64,000 nucleotides of DNA, taken from positions 354,523 through 418,522 of the forward strand of contig NZ_KV700385.1 in NCBI RefSeq assembly GCF_001687305.1. The letters are read 5' to 3'. A program made the translations under genes and the position numbers. The DNA comes from Actinomyces vulturis (lineage in GTDB: Bacteria; Actinomycetota; Actinomycetes; Actinomycetales; Actinomycetaceae). Shown here one piece after another: positions 1-7,768 of the stretch. How positions within the stretch are numbered: position 1 is the first letter of the stretch; the number at the start of each line of letters is the position of its first letter. The notes under the pieces are model-generated. The model made no database searches. It was not told the origin of the DNA and worked only from the letters and a program-made list of their open reading frames with translations.

Positions 1-74
1 CTCACTGAGAGGGCCCATATTCAGACATGCTCACTCATGCTCAGCGGCGACGCGCGATCGCTCAGAATTAATGC

Positions 75-659
75 TCAGCGGAACTTGGCGTCCAAAGGAA
101 CCTCAGCGTCAGGTTCGTGGGTGATGCGGTTACGCAGGTCACGGCGCACAATTTCAATGCTCCACAGCCACACCATGTGACCCAGGGCTTCAGAGAAGTG
201 CTCAGACCAGGTCTGGCCACCCTCAACCCAGGGGAAGGGGCTGGGCACGGTGCCCATCAGCGGCATTACCACAAGGTGGGCAGCAACCCATACGAACAGA
301 CCGAAGGCCATACCCTGCCAGAGTTTAATCTTGGGCCAGTATTCAGCCACGATGCAGTAGAACAGGGCGAAAACGATAGCGAAAGAGAAATGGATGATGA
401 AAGAGAAGATCGGGCGTTCGTTGTTGTTGAACGTGATCATCGTGTGGGACATGTCGTGGCTCATGCCGAGCTGCTCGAGGAGCTGCTGAGGAGGGTTGGT
501 GGCGTCGCGCTCGGGGGTGCGGGGAGGGAAGGGAACTTCCCAGCCGAACTTCACGATTGCGGAAAAAACGCCGCCAATGAAGCCAACAATAACGGCTTCT
601 TTGATACGACGACGCTTAGCGTCAGTCTTGACGAACATAGCCTTGAGCTTGGTCAGCAC
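75..659 (-). CDS. YagU-like (DUF1440) inner-membrane protein
   Basis: The 194-residue product resembles the YagU/DUF1440 family of small membrane proteins. That family has been linked to acid tolerance in E. coli, and the role here is unproven. A basic N-terminus (KTDAKRRR) is followed by a membrane segment (VIVGFIGGVFSAIVKFGW), then the PFPPRTPERDATNPP loop typical of the family, two more hydrophobic stretches and a charged C-terminus. I place the start at the GTG at 657-659 because AAGGAGA lies five bases upstream; the longer upstream reading is hydrophilic and lacks a ribosome site. It appears monocistronic. A GGACTTTAGTCC palindrome lies about 160 bases upstream. Confidence 0.75.
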   Translation of the reverse strand: MLTKLKAMFVKTDAKRRRIKEAVIVGFIGGVFSAIVKFGWEVPFPPRTPERDATNPPQQLLEQLGMSHDMSHTMITFNNNERPIFSFIIHFSFAIVFALFYCIVAEYWPKIKLWQGMAFGLFVWVAAHLVVMPLMGTVPSPFPWVEGGQTWSEHFSEALGHMVWLWSIEIVRRDLRNRITHEPDAEVPLDAKFR

Positions 660-815
660 AGGGTTCTCCTTGATAAGGGGCGCCGCAAATGCGTGCGCAT
701 GAAAATGGCGCACCCACATCACTGACCAGCGTGCTGGGAGGTGGGGGCACGCCGTCGTACCGCGCAACCTTAGCCGCAGCTGAAAGCGTTTCCAAACCTG
801 AAATGAACACAAATT

Positions 816-827
816 GGACTTTAGTCC
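816..827. promoter_or_regulatory. GGACTTTAGTCC palindrome, DosR/NarL-type site candidate
   Basis: GGACT-TT-AGTCC matches the core (GGACTWWAGTCC) of the mycobacterial DosR/DevR response-regulator box, although the flanking bases do not match the full 20-mer. It sits in the 335-base gap (660-994) upstream of the YagU-like gene, and I see no gene in that gap. Binding is inference only; no response regulator is encoded in this window. Confidence 0.3.
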
Positions 828-994
828 TACCGATTGACGTTAATCGGGGGACATATCACACATTCCGCTGGGTGTTTCCTTAAAATATCCCGAAAACCTG
901 GTTGTCGTGCAGCACATGCACATCTCAAGCACATCTACATATACGTACCCTCCAGCATCTCTCAACTACACACAAATGCCCCCACAAAGCGGAA

Positions 995-2005
995 TCAGAA
1001 ATAGTAGGGGAATTGGCTCCAGTCAGGATCGCGGTGCTCCACAAAGGCGTCACGCCCTTCAAGGGCTTCATCGGTCATATAAGCCAAACGTGTGGCCTCA
1101 CCAGCAAACACCTGCTGTCCAGCAAGGCCATCGTCAGCCAAGTTAAAGGCGAACTTCAGCATACGAATAGCAGTAGGAGACTTTGTAGCCACAGTGGCAG
1201 CCCATTCCAATGCGGTGTTTTCCAGTTCAGCATGGTCCACAACCTCATTGACCACACCCCATCGCTCAGCCTCCTGCGCGTCATAGGTGCGGGCCAAGAA
1301 AAAGATTTCACGAGCACGCTTATCTCCGCACTGACGAGCAAGCAATGCCGAACCGTAGCCGGCGTCGAAAGACCCCACATTGGCGTCGGTCTGCTTAAAC
1401 TTGGCGTATTCACGCGAGGCAACGGACAAATCGCACACCACGTTGAGGCTGTGGCCACCACCAGCAGCCCACCCACTCACGGCGGCGATCACTACCTTGG
1501 GCATGGTGCGGATCAGGCGCTGAACTTCCAAGATGTGCAAGCGTCCCGCCTGGGCGGCGTTGAGGCGGTCGCGGCGAGCAACCACATCAGCCAGTTCCCC
1601 CGTGGGGTCAGCAGCGCTGTCATCTTCATACTGATACCCGGCTTTGCCGCGAATACGCTGGTCACCACCAGAGGAGAAGGCCCATCCACCATCACGGGCA
1701 CTAGGGCCGTTACCAGTGAGAATCACCGCAGCCACATCAGCGCTCATGCGGGCATGGTCAAGCGCACGGTAAAGTTCATCAACCGTGCGGGGGCGAAAAG
1801 CATTGCGCACCAGGGGACGGTTGATAGCGACACGCACCACCGGAAGATCTTCACGCCAGATGCCATCGGCATCCCTGACCACTCCGCGGTGGTAAGTCAC
1901 GTCAGTAAGATCATCGAATCCTTCAACGGTCCGCCAGCGTTGGGGATCAAAAATTTCGGAAACGGATTCGGGGACCGGAAACATGACTGTTGCGCTCATG
2001 AACAC
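995..2005 (-). CDS. menB: 1,4-dihydroxy-2-naphthoyl-CoA synthase
   Basis: MenB closes the second naphthoquinone ring by converting o-succinylbenzoyl-CoA to 1,4-dihydroxy-2-naphthoyl-CoA in cytosolic menaquinone synthesis. The 336-residue crotonase-fold protein shows the N-terminal GFDDLTDVTYHRG segment, the oxyanion-hole region SGWAAGGGHSLNVVCDLS, the FKQTDANVGSFDAGYGS block and the typical C-terminal HRDPDWSQFPYYF. The start is either the GTG at 2003-2005 (AAGGTGGGG about nine bases upstream) or the ATG two codons later. It is divergent from menC, 34 bases away, so the promoters must overlap the 5' ends. Confidence 0.95.
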   Translation of the reverse strand: MFMSATVMFPVPESVSEIFDPQRWRTVEGFDDLTDVTYHRGVVRDADGIWREDLPVVRVAINRPLVRNAFRPRTVDELYRALDHARMSADVAAVILTGNGPSARDGGWAFSSGGDQRIRGKAGYQYEDDSAADPTGELADVVARRDRLNAAQAGRLHILEVQRLIRTMPKVVIAAVSGWAAGGGHSLNVVCDLSVASREYAKFKQTDANVGSFDAGYGSALLARQCGDKRAREIFFLARTYDAQEAERWGVVNEVVDHAELENTALEWAATVATKSPTAIRMLKFAFNLADDGLAGQQVFAGEATRLAYMTDEALEGRDAFVEHRDPDWSQFPYYF

Positions 2006-2039
2006 ACCATAATCGCCCCACCTTCACTATTGTTAGACC

Positions 2040-3074
2040 GTGGACCTTTCTCTGGCTGAAATTCTTCCCCACGATCGCACTGGCCTCCTTGAAGGTGTGG
2101 AGCGGATCGTGGTGTTTGATGTGCCCACCACGACACGTTTTCGTGGGCTAACCCGCCGAGACGGCCTACTTATCCAAGGCCCACGTGGCTGGGCTGAAGC
2201 AGCCCCTTTCTGGAATTACAGTGCAGACCAATCCGCTCCGTGGTTGGCTTGCGCCCTGGAGTGGGCCGGAGCAGGCCCTTGGCACAGTTGGCAACCTCCG
2301 GCACTAGTCCGTAGACGCGTTGACGTCAACGTCACTATTCCAGCGATTAGTGCCGAACGCGCTCACGCCATGACAGCCATTAGTGGTGCTCGCACAGCCA
2401 AAGTGAAAATCAGTGACCATCCAGGTTCTTTCGCCGACGATGCGCTGCGCCTTGAAGCAGTACGTGATGCGTTAGGGCCGAACGGAAAGATCCGTATTGA
2501 TGTTAACGGCGCCTGGGACGTGGATGAAGCAGTGCGGAATTTACCCCTCCTTGATAATGCTGCCGGTGGCCTGGAGTACTGCGAGCAGCCGTGTGCCACA
2601 GTGGAAGAGTTAGCCCAGGTACGCCGCCAGTGTGATGTACCAATTGCTGCTGATGAGTCCATTCGATTGAGCAACCAGCCCCAGGACGTGGTACGCCTCG
2701 AGGCTGCTGACGTGGCCATCATTAAAGTGGCACCGCTTGGTGGCATCACACGCGCAACGCAGATTGCCGAAACACTTGGATTGCCCACGATTGTTTCCTC
2801 TGCACTTGAAACTAGCGTGGGTATGGCTACTGGCTTACATCTGGCTGGATCCCTGCCGAATCTGGCAGGGGCTTGCGGTCTGGGTACTGTCAAGTTGCTC
2901 GGACGCGATGTGAGCGTGCGTCCACTTATACCGGTCCTTCATGAGATGGATGTGCGTCCGGCTTCTATCAGCGCTCCTTTGTTAAAGTCCGCGAGCGCCA
3001 ATGAAGATGTATCTCAACGCTGGCAAACGCGCCTAATCCATATGCTGGGCGCTTTGTCTCAGCGTTTGCGGTAA
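2040..3074 (+). CDS. menC: o-succinylbenzoate synthase
   Basis: MenC dehydrates SHCHC to o-succinylbenzoate in menaquinone synthesis. The 344-residue enolase-superfamily protein shows the KVK catalytic lysine motif (TAKVKISD), metal ligands in RIDVNGAWD, EYCEQPC and IAADESIR, and the second lysine in AIIKVAPLGG. The start codon is the GTG at 2040. It is divergent from menB and convergent with menE. The 230-base gap after it (3075-3304) shows no gene and no strong terminator. Confidence 0.93.
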   Translation: MDLSLAEILPHDRTGLLEGVERIVVFDVPTTTRFRGLTRRDGLLIQGPRGWAEAAPFWNYSADQSAPWLACALEWAGAGPWHSWQPPALVRRRVDVNVTIPAISAERAHAMTAISGARTAKVKISDHPGSFADDALRLEAVRDALGPNGKIRIDVNGAWDVDEAVRNLPLLDNAAGGLEYCEQPCATVEELAQVRRQCDVPIAADESIRLSNQPQDVVRLEAADVAIIKVAPLGGITRATQIAETLGLPTIVSSALETSVGMATGLHLAGSLPNLAGACGLGTVKLLGRDVSVRPLIPVLHEMDVRPASISAPLLKSASANEDVSQRWQTRLIHMLGALSQRLR

Positions 3075-3304
3075 TGCAGTCCACCAGACGATGCACCTCA
3101 TGACTTCAGCACAAATCAGGAGACTCACGATAGTCATGTAGTCCGCTAGGCGATGAATTCCCCTCTTGCGCGTACATTCATCGCTTCCAGACGTCTCTAC
3201 GGCGCGGGCAAGATATCTCAACCGCCTGTTCGTACACTTAATGACAAATAAAAATTGCGGGGACAAATCTGGGCTTTGTAACGCTCATGATAATAGCCAC
3301 TTGC

Positions 3305-4831
3305 TTAATGATCTTCTGTACGAAGACGCCGTAGCACTTCTTTGCGGTCAATCTTGCCGATTCCTCGCGTGGGTAATTGATCCGTGAAGACGAGCCGTTT
3401 TGGGCGCGAAGGCGCCGGTAGATGTTCTCGGCAGTAATTCGTCAGGCTGATCCGCAGAGAGTCTTCTCGAGAGCAGCGAACAGACTCTCCCCCCTGTACG
3501 GACGCCTGGCCAGGAGTTAAATCACTGTTCGCATCCGAGTCATGTTTATTATCGGTGCTCTCCCCGTCTCCTCCGCTTTGCGAAGCACACAGAGCATGGT
3601 CCGCCTGCGCATCGGATCGACGTTCTTTAGCCATCTGAATGAGCGCCACGACTTCCTGCCCCCATTCGGAATGCTCTAGGCCAACCACACAACTCGCAAC
3701 AACGCAAGGGTGCGCATCCAGTACCGTTTCAACATGTTGGGGCTGGACCTTCATACCGCCAGTGACAATGACATCATCAATGCGACCAAGGATCCTCAGG
3801 GTCCTCCCATCCCAAAGTCCCATGTCCGCGGTTCGAATTGTGCGTTGCGCCCCCGTACCGGAGAAGTTCGCTTGTTCTTCATCGCTTGCGCTGACGTACC
3901 CCAAGGCAACCATAGGGCCGCTTAAACTAATTCGCCCTTCAAGGCTGCCTTCGCTTAGGGGCGATCCCTGTTGAGATTCATCCCGGTTCATTCCCTGAGA
4001 ATCATGCTCGCTGAGCAAGACGGTAGACACAGCGGGGTCAGTGCCTTTCTCAATAAATACGGAGACTCCCGGCAGTGGTACACCGTTATACACGCATCCA
4101 CCGGAGGTCTCACTCATACCATATGTAGTTACTACATCAATCCCCTGAGCACGCGCCTGCTCAAGCAATCCGTCTGAGGCTGCAGCGCCACCGAGCAATA
4201 TCGCACTTACCCCCCGTAGCGCCTCCACTCGCCGCCTGGCATCGGGGTGAGAGGCGTCAAGAAGGCGATGAAGTTGAGTGGGGACAAGGGACATATAAAT
4301 CGGCAGTGGGTTTTGACCGCTATCCGCAGCGACAACTTGAGCTTGCTCAATGGCTGCGATGATGGCGTTCGGTGTGGCTTTTTCGTCAGCATTGGCAGCG
4401 ACGATCAATGGTGTTTCGGAGACGATTGAGCGCACCAATACTTGCACTCCAGCTACGTGATGCGCGGGAAGAGCAAGAATCCATACACCTGGCCCCTGGA
4501 GCGCCTCATGTGTTGCACGGGCACTAGTAAGAACATTGTCGATGCTCAAAGCCACGGCTTTCCCTTGGCCTGTCGACCCTGAGGTGCGTACAACCAAAGC
4601 GGTGGTCTCAGGATAAGTAACAGTAAGGAGATGATCGACTGGATCGTGATCCGCACCTACCGGAATGAGGATCCGCTGTGAATCCACAGCCATCTCTGAT
4701 TGGTGTTGAGGGAACTCAGGCGCAACTTGCCGCTTCGCCAGTACCAACTGTTCAGCAATCTGGTCCCGTAAATGCTGTACCGCGACCGGATTAAGGCCGC
4801 CAACACAGGTGATCACGTCGTGATGAGGCAT
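3305..4831 (-). CDS. menE: o-succinylbenzoate-CoA ligase with low-complexity insertions
   Basis: MenE activates o-succinylbenzoate to its CoA thioester through an acyl-adenylate. ANL-superfamily motifs are present: the P-loop TSGSTGQGKAVALS, TTYGMSETSGG, the hinge region GRIDDVIVTGGMKV and the C-terminal catalytic lysine in TRGIGKIDRKEV. At 508 residues it is longer than I expect for actinobacterial MenE. Two hydrophilic stretches account for the excess: about residues 283-306, and a larger one at about 400-455, rich in S, D, G and Q, inside the mobile C-terminal subdomain. The catalytic motifs are intact, so the gene is probably functional. Confidence 0.92.
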   Translation of the reverse strand: MPHHDVITCVGGLNPVAVQHLRDQIAEQLVLAKRQVAPEFPQHQSEMAVDSQRILIPVGADHDPVDHLLTVTYPETTALVVRTSGSTGQGKAVALSIDNVLTSARATHEALQGPGVWILALPAHHVAGVQVLVRSIVSETPLIVAANADEKATPNAIIAAIEQAQVVAADSGQNPLPIYMSLVPTQLHRLLDASHPDARRRVEALRGVSAILLGGAAASDGLLEQARAQGIDVVTTYGMSETSGGCVYNGVPLPGVSVFIEKGTDPAVSTVLLSEHDSQGMNRDESQQGSPLSEGSLEGRISLSGPMVALGYVSASDEEQANFSGTGAQRTIRTADMGLWDGRTLRILGRIDDVIVTGGMKVQPQHVETVLDAHPCVVASCVVGLEHSEWGQEVVALIQMAKERRSDAQADHALCASQSGGDGESTDNKHDSDANSDLTPGQASVQGGESVRCSREDSLRISLTNYCREHLPAPSRPKRLVFTDQLPTRGIGKIDRKEVLRRLRTEDH

Positions 4832-5044
4832 AGGTGTAGCCTACCGGCCAGCCCTCATGTGACCATCAGGAATCACGACTGTCTTGGGCGCAGTGTTCCA
4901 TTCCCATTTACCCGAGGGCATTACCGATAATCACTTATCACAAATTAGTACTTGTCACGTTCTTCAACGATGCGGTCGTGCCACCAGCCTTCTTCTCTTA
5001 CTGGGCTAGCCGAGCCGAGTAGGGCATGTGGGTAAACTAGTACC

Positions 5045-5470
5045 ATGCGCGTTCTCTTCATTGTTTTCCCCATCATCCTGGCGATCTATGCCGTGGCTGA
5101 TTGTGCGCGCACGCCAGAAAATCTCATTCCGGCCCCTATTCCCAAGGCCCTGTGGTTACTGTTCATCGTACTGTTTACGCCGATTGGTCCCATTGCATGG
5201 ATTATCATCTCGCGTGTCAAAGCTGCTGAAGAACACAATGGGCGCATTGAGCGGAGTCTGTGGTCATCTGATTCCCCCTCCGCTATCACCATTCCCACGC
5301 CTGGTCAGCGTCACCGCACTGCGCCTGACGATGATCCCGAATTCTTAAAAGAACTCGCTGAACGCCTGCGTAAAGAGCATGAACAACAGCCCAAGACGAA
5401 TGGTGATAATACGGACGGCACTGATAGTGCGACGTCGGAGGATGACGATTCGGACAACGCTAGTTTCTGA
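5045..5470 (+). CDS. Small membrane protein with PLDc_N (cardiolipin synthase N-terminal) domain
   Basis: The 141-residue product has two hydrophobic helices (about 4-20 and 35-57) separated by ADCARTPENLIP, then an acidic and polar cytoplasmic tail. The helix pair with the PIGPIAWIII ending is typical of the PLDc_N domain found alone in actinobacteria. No phospholipase catalytic motif is present, so enzymatic activity is not expected. The C-terminal 85 residues are low-complexity. Its specific role is unknown. Confidence 0.75.
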   Translation: MRVLFIVFPIILAIYAVADCARTPENLIPAPIPKALWLLFIVLFTPIGPIAWIIISRVKAAEEHNGRIERSLWSSDSPSAITIPTPGQRHRTAPDDDPEFLKELAERLRKEHEQQPKTNGDNTDGTDSATSEDDDSDNASF

Positions 5471-5491
5471 AGTCTAACGACTCCCACGAAC

Positions 5492-6280
5492 TTACATCGT
5501 AATCGATGACTGTCCTCCGCCGGGCAGTCGCGGCCATGAACGTGTGTCCACGTCATACCCGTAGGCACGGGCATGCAAGAACCAGTCACCCGGTAGCCAT
5601 GAGCGCGTGGTCAACTGGGGGTGATCGGGTAAAAAATGAGCAGCCCACTGCACCATGACGAGTTCGGCCCATTGGCCACGGAGCATCCACCGCGCACTAC
5701 CGTGCGCGTTGGCAGCGGCGATGATGATTTCACCGGGTCCCGTGACATGGCATTCCTGAATGTCATTGAAACTCACCGACATGATGCCCTCACCTGTTGC
5801 CAGGTAAAGACCATGAGTGGAGACGGTCAGACGCGCGTATGCGAGATGGCGCCATTTTTCAACGGCGTCTTGTTCAGCAGCCTTTTTCTTCTTCTTGTTC
5901 ATGGCTGCCTGCCCGCCGAAGAATGCTGCGGTGAGGGCTAAACCGACAGGGCCACCTGCAAGGAAAAAACCGCGCGAAGGATTGTATTCGGCATTGCCTT
6001 TTCTCCACATCAGCATCTGGGCATCACAAGTCCCCAGCATCACTTCATCGGGACTAAATGCGCGACGCACCGGGTCCACTACAGGTGAGACAGGATGAGG
6101 ACGCTGGCCTTGACGAATGGATGTCAGCACACCTGCGGTGTTCCACCAGACGAAGTCCTGGCTTGTCCAGGGGCGCTGCGGTATAGGGCGAGGGCCAGTA
6201 GTGAGGTCCAACGAATTCTGCGGAACAATTTCTCGGGTATTCGGTGCAGACTGTTGGAATGGCGAAGATTCGCTAGTCAT
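5492..6280 (-). CDS. Uncharacterised protein with one membrane segment
   Basis: I do not recognise this 262-residue protein. A polar N-terminus is followed by a glycine/alanine hydrophobic segment (FFLAGGPVGLALTAAFFGG, about residue 105-123), a KKKKK stop-transfer-like run, and a domain of about 130 residues with alternating beta-like strands (LTVSTHGLYLATGEGIMSVS). The start is five bases after the stop of the upstream histidine phosphatase gene, so the two are probably co-transcribed. It is convergent with the PLDc_N gene. Confidence 0.7.
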   Translation of the reverse strand: MTSESSPFQQSAPNTREIVPQNSLDLTTGPRPIPQRPWTSQDFVWWNTAGVLTSIRQGQRPHPVSPVVDPVRRAFSPDEVMLGTCDAQMLMWRKGNAEYNPSRGFFLAGGPVGLALTAAFFGGQAAMNKKKKKAAEQDAVEKWRHLAYARLTVSTHGLYLATGEGIMSVSFNDIQECHVTGPGEIIIAAANAHGSARWMLRGQWAELVMVQWAAHFLPDHPQLTTRSWLPGDWFLHARAYGYDVDTRSWPRLPGGGQSSITM

Positions 6281-6285
6281 TGCAG

Positions 6286-6972
6286 TTAGTCAAGTTCCTC
6301 GTAAGGCACAGCTTCCGCGGCAGCAGAGGTTCCTGGGACCATATCTGCGGCCTGGCCAAGCAAATGCGCTGCGGGCTCCCAGTAGGACATCCCCACGAGG
6401 GTACGGTCATCAAAAGTTAATGACGTCAGTGATGCTAGTGAACACTGGCGCTTACGTGGATCGTGAGCCAAGGGACGGCCTTCGACGAACAGGCGCATAG
6501 ACCACACAGGAAGTTGGTGGGAGACGAGGAGGGCTTCGTGCCCCTCAGCATCATCAATAGCGTCGCGAACTGCTGCGCTCATACGGGCAACCAGGTCAAC
6601 GTAAGGCTCCCCCCAACTGGGGCGCAAGGGATTGATGTAGTAGCGCCAATGTTCTGGATGAGCCAGAACCCATCGGTTGCGGTTGACCGGAACACCCTCA
6701 AAATGGTTATCGGCTTCGATGAGTCGCTCATCAATGGTGGGGGTAAGGCCATAGGCCTTGGCGGTAGGCGCACCTGTTTCTTGGGCACGTTCCAGCGGCG
6801 AGGTAATCACATGGGTAATGTCATGACCGCGGCTGTGCAAAGCCTCTGCAACAGTCTGTGCCATCTGATCGCCTAGCGCCGAAAGGTGATAGCCAGGCAT
6901 ACGGCCGTAGAGTACCCCTTGAGGGTTGTAGACCTCGCCGTGGCGCATGAGATGAATCGTGGTACGTGCCAT
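6286..6972 (-). CDS. Histidine phosphatase (phosphoglycerate mutase-like) family protein
   Basis: The 228-residue protein begins with the family signature LMRHGEVYN, containing the phospho-accepting histidine. It also has the second histidine region ALLVSHQLPVWSMRL and the ERAQETG segment. The branch is one where the substrate is usually unknown, so I do not assign glycolytic mutase activity. It is the first gene of a likely two-gene unit with the downstream membrane protein. Confidence 0.88.
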   Translation of the reverse strand: MARTTIHLMRHGEVYNPQGVLYGRMPGYHLSALGDQMAQTVAEALHSRGHDITHVITSPLERAQETGAPTAKAYGLTPTIDERLIEADNHFEGVPVNRNRWVLAHPEHWRYYINPLRPSWGEPYVDLVARMSAAVRDAIDDAEGHEALLVSHQLPVWSMRLFVEGRPLAHDPRKRQCSLASLTSLTFDDRTLVGMSYWEPAAHLLGQAADMVPGTSAAAEAVPYEELD

Positions 6973-6998
6973 AAAGAGATTCTACCCCGGACAAAAAG

Positions 6999-7030
6999 CA
7001 GGCCCCGCACCGGTTTAGGTGCGGAGCCTG
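6999..7030 (-). terminator. Hairpin downstream of the bS22-like gene
   Basis: The 13-base arms CAGGCCCCGCACC and GGTGCGGAGCCTG pair with one mismatch around a six-base loop. The hairpin sits immediately after the stop of the small basic gene. Confidence 0.7.
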
Positions 7031-7036
7031 TCAAGG

Positions 7037-7135
7037 TCACTTCTTATTGCGACGCTGGTGGCGAGTCTTGCGAAGCAGTTTGCGGTGCTTCTTCTTGGCC
7101 ATACGCTTGCGGCGCTTCTTAATCACGGATCCCAT
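7037..7135 (-). CDS. bS22-type small ribosomal protein (AURKAIP1/COX24 domain)
   Basis: A 32-residue, extremely basic reading frame starts at the ATG at 7133-7135. It opens MGSVIKKRRKRMAKKKHRK and continues LLRKTRHQRRNKK. This matches the actinobacterial AURKAIP1/COX24-domain peptide (Rv0500B type), later recognised as ribosomal protein bS22 in mycobacterial 30S subunits. It is too short for most gene finders. The upstream neighbour is the small HTH gene, the same pairing as Rv0500A/Rv0500B in Mycobacterium, which strongly supports the assignment. Confidence 0.93.
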   Translation of the reverse strand: MGSVIKKRRKRMAKKKHRKLLRKTRHQRRNKK

Positions 7136-7295
7136 GGGGTTACCTCACAGTAGATTTTGTGCCCGGACGCACCGGAACTTCGGACGGGGTCGGGCACGGC
7201 CGACCACACGGATTGCATTAGTATAACGCGTTTTTCCAGGCCTGTTTTTTGGCCTAGATCACTAAAGACCCTACTAAACGTGCGAAAAGTGATGC

Positions 7296-7514
7296 TCAGG
7301 AACCGGTGGAAGCGAGACCTTCAGTCTCCCAATCACCCAGGCCAGCAGCAAGGAACTGCTCAACAGCCCGCTCTGGGACACGAAAGGAACGACCAACGCG
7401 CATAGCAGGAAGGTCACCAGCGTGCACCATACGGTAAACGGTCATCTTGGAAACACGCATCATGTCCGCCACTTCAGCAACGGTCAGAAAGGTAGGGGCC
7501 TTTTCCTGTGGCAT
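7296..7514 (-). CDS. Small excisionase/MerR-type helix-turn-helix DNA-binding protein
   Basis: The 72-residue protein is essentially one winged HTH: FLTVAEVADMMRVSKMTVYR followed by MVHAGDLPAMRVGRSFRVP, the typical excisionase-family domain. It corresponds to the conserved actinobacterial regulator next to the bS22 gene (Rv0500A-like). Nothing suggests a phage integration context, so it is a chromosomal regulator. It is divergent from tkt, and the 254-base gap contains no other gene. Confidence 0.88.
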   Translation of the reverse strand: MPQEKAPTFLTVAEVADMMRVSKMTVYRMVHAGDLPAMRVGRSFRVPERAVEQFLAAGLGDWETEGLASTGS

Positions 7515-7768
7515 TGTTATTTATCCCTTACATCACGATTATTCCGCTGGGTGCGGCGGGGGTCTGGCACCAATATACCCGCCAGCCCCACACTCCGCAT
7601 AGACCAAAATAATCACGTTTGCCACTTACGCCACAGGCACCACCGACACACTATTCCCCATATCAGGCACAATAGAGACGTCTACCAGCGGCGATACATG
7701 CCCACCCAGCCTACGCTGGAAGCGGCAACTCGACGTCGGCACTCACGACGAACAACAGAAAGAGCACG

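Noticed and set aside
902-2059. Long open frame antisense to menB (385 codons)
   Set aside because: It mirrors the codon bias of menB, has no family resemblance and no ribosome site.
3075-3304. Short open frames between menC and menE
   Set aside because: They have no ribosome site, no homology by eye and overlap both genes' ends.
7296-7514. Excisionase-like HTH as a mark of an integrated element
   Set aside because: There is no integrase, att repeat or phage gene nearby; the gene matches the conserved chromosomal neighbour of bS22.
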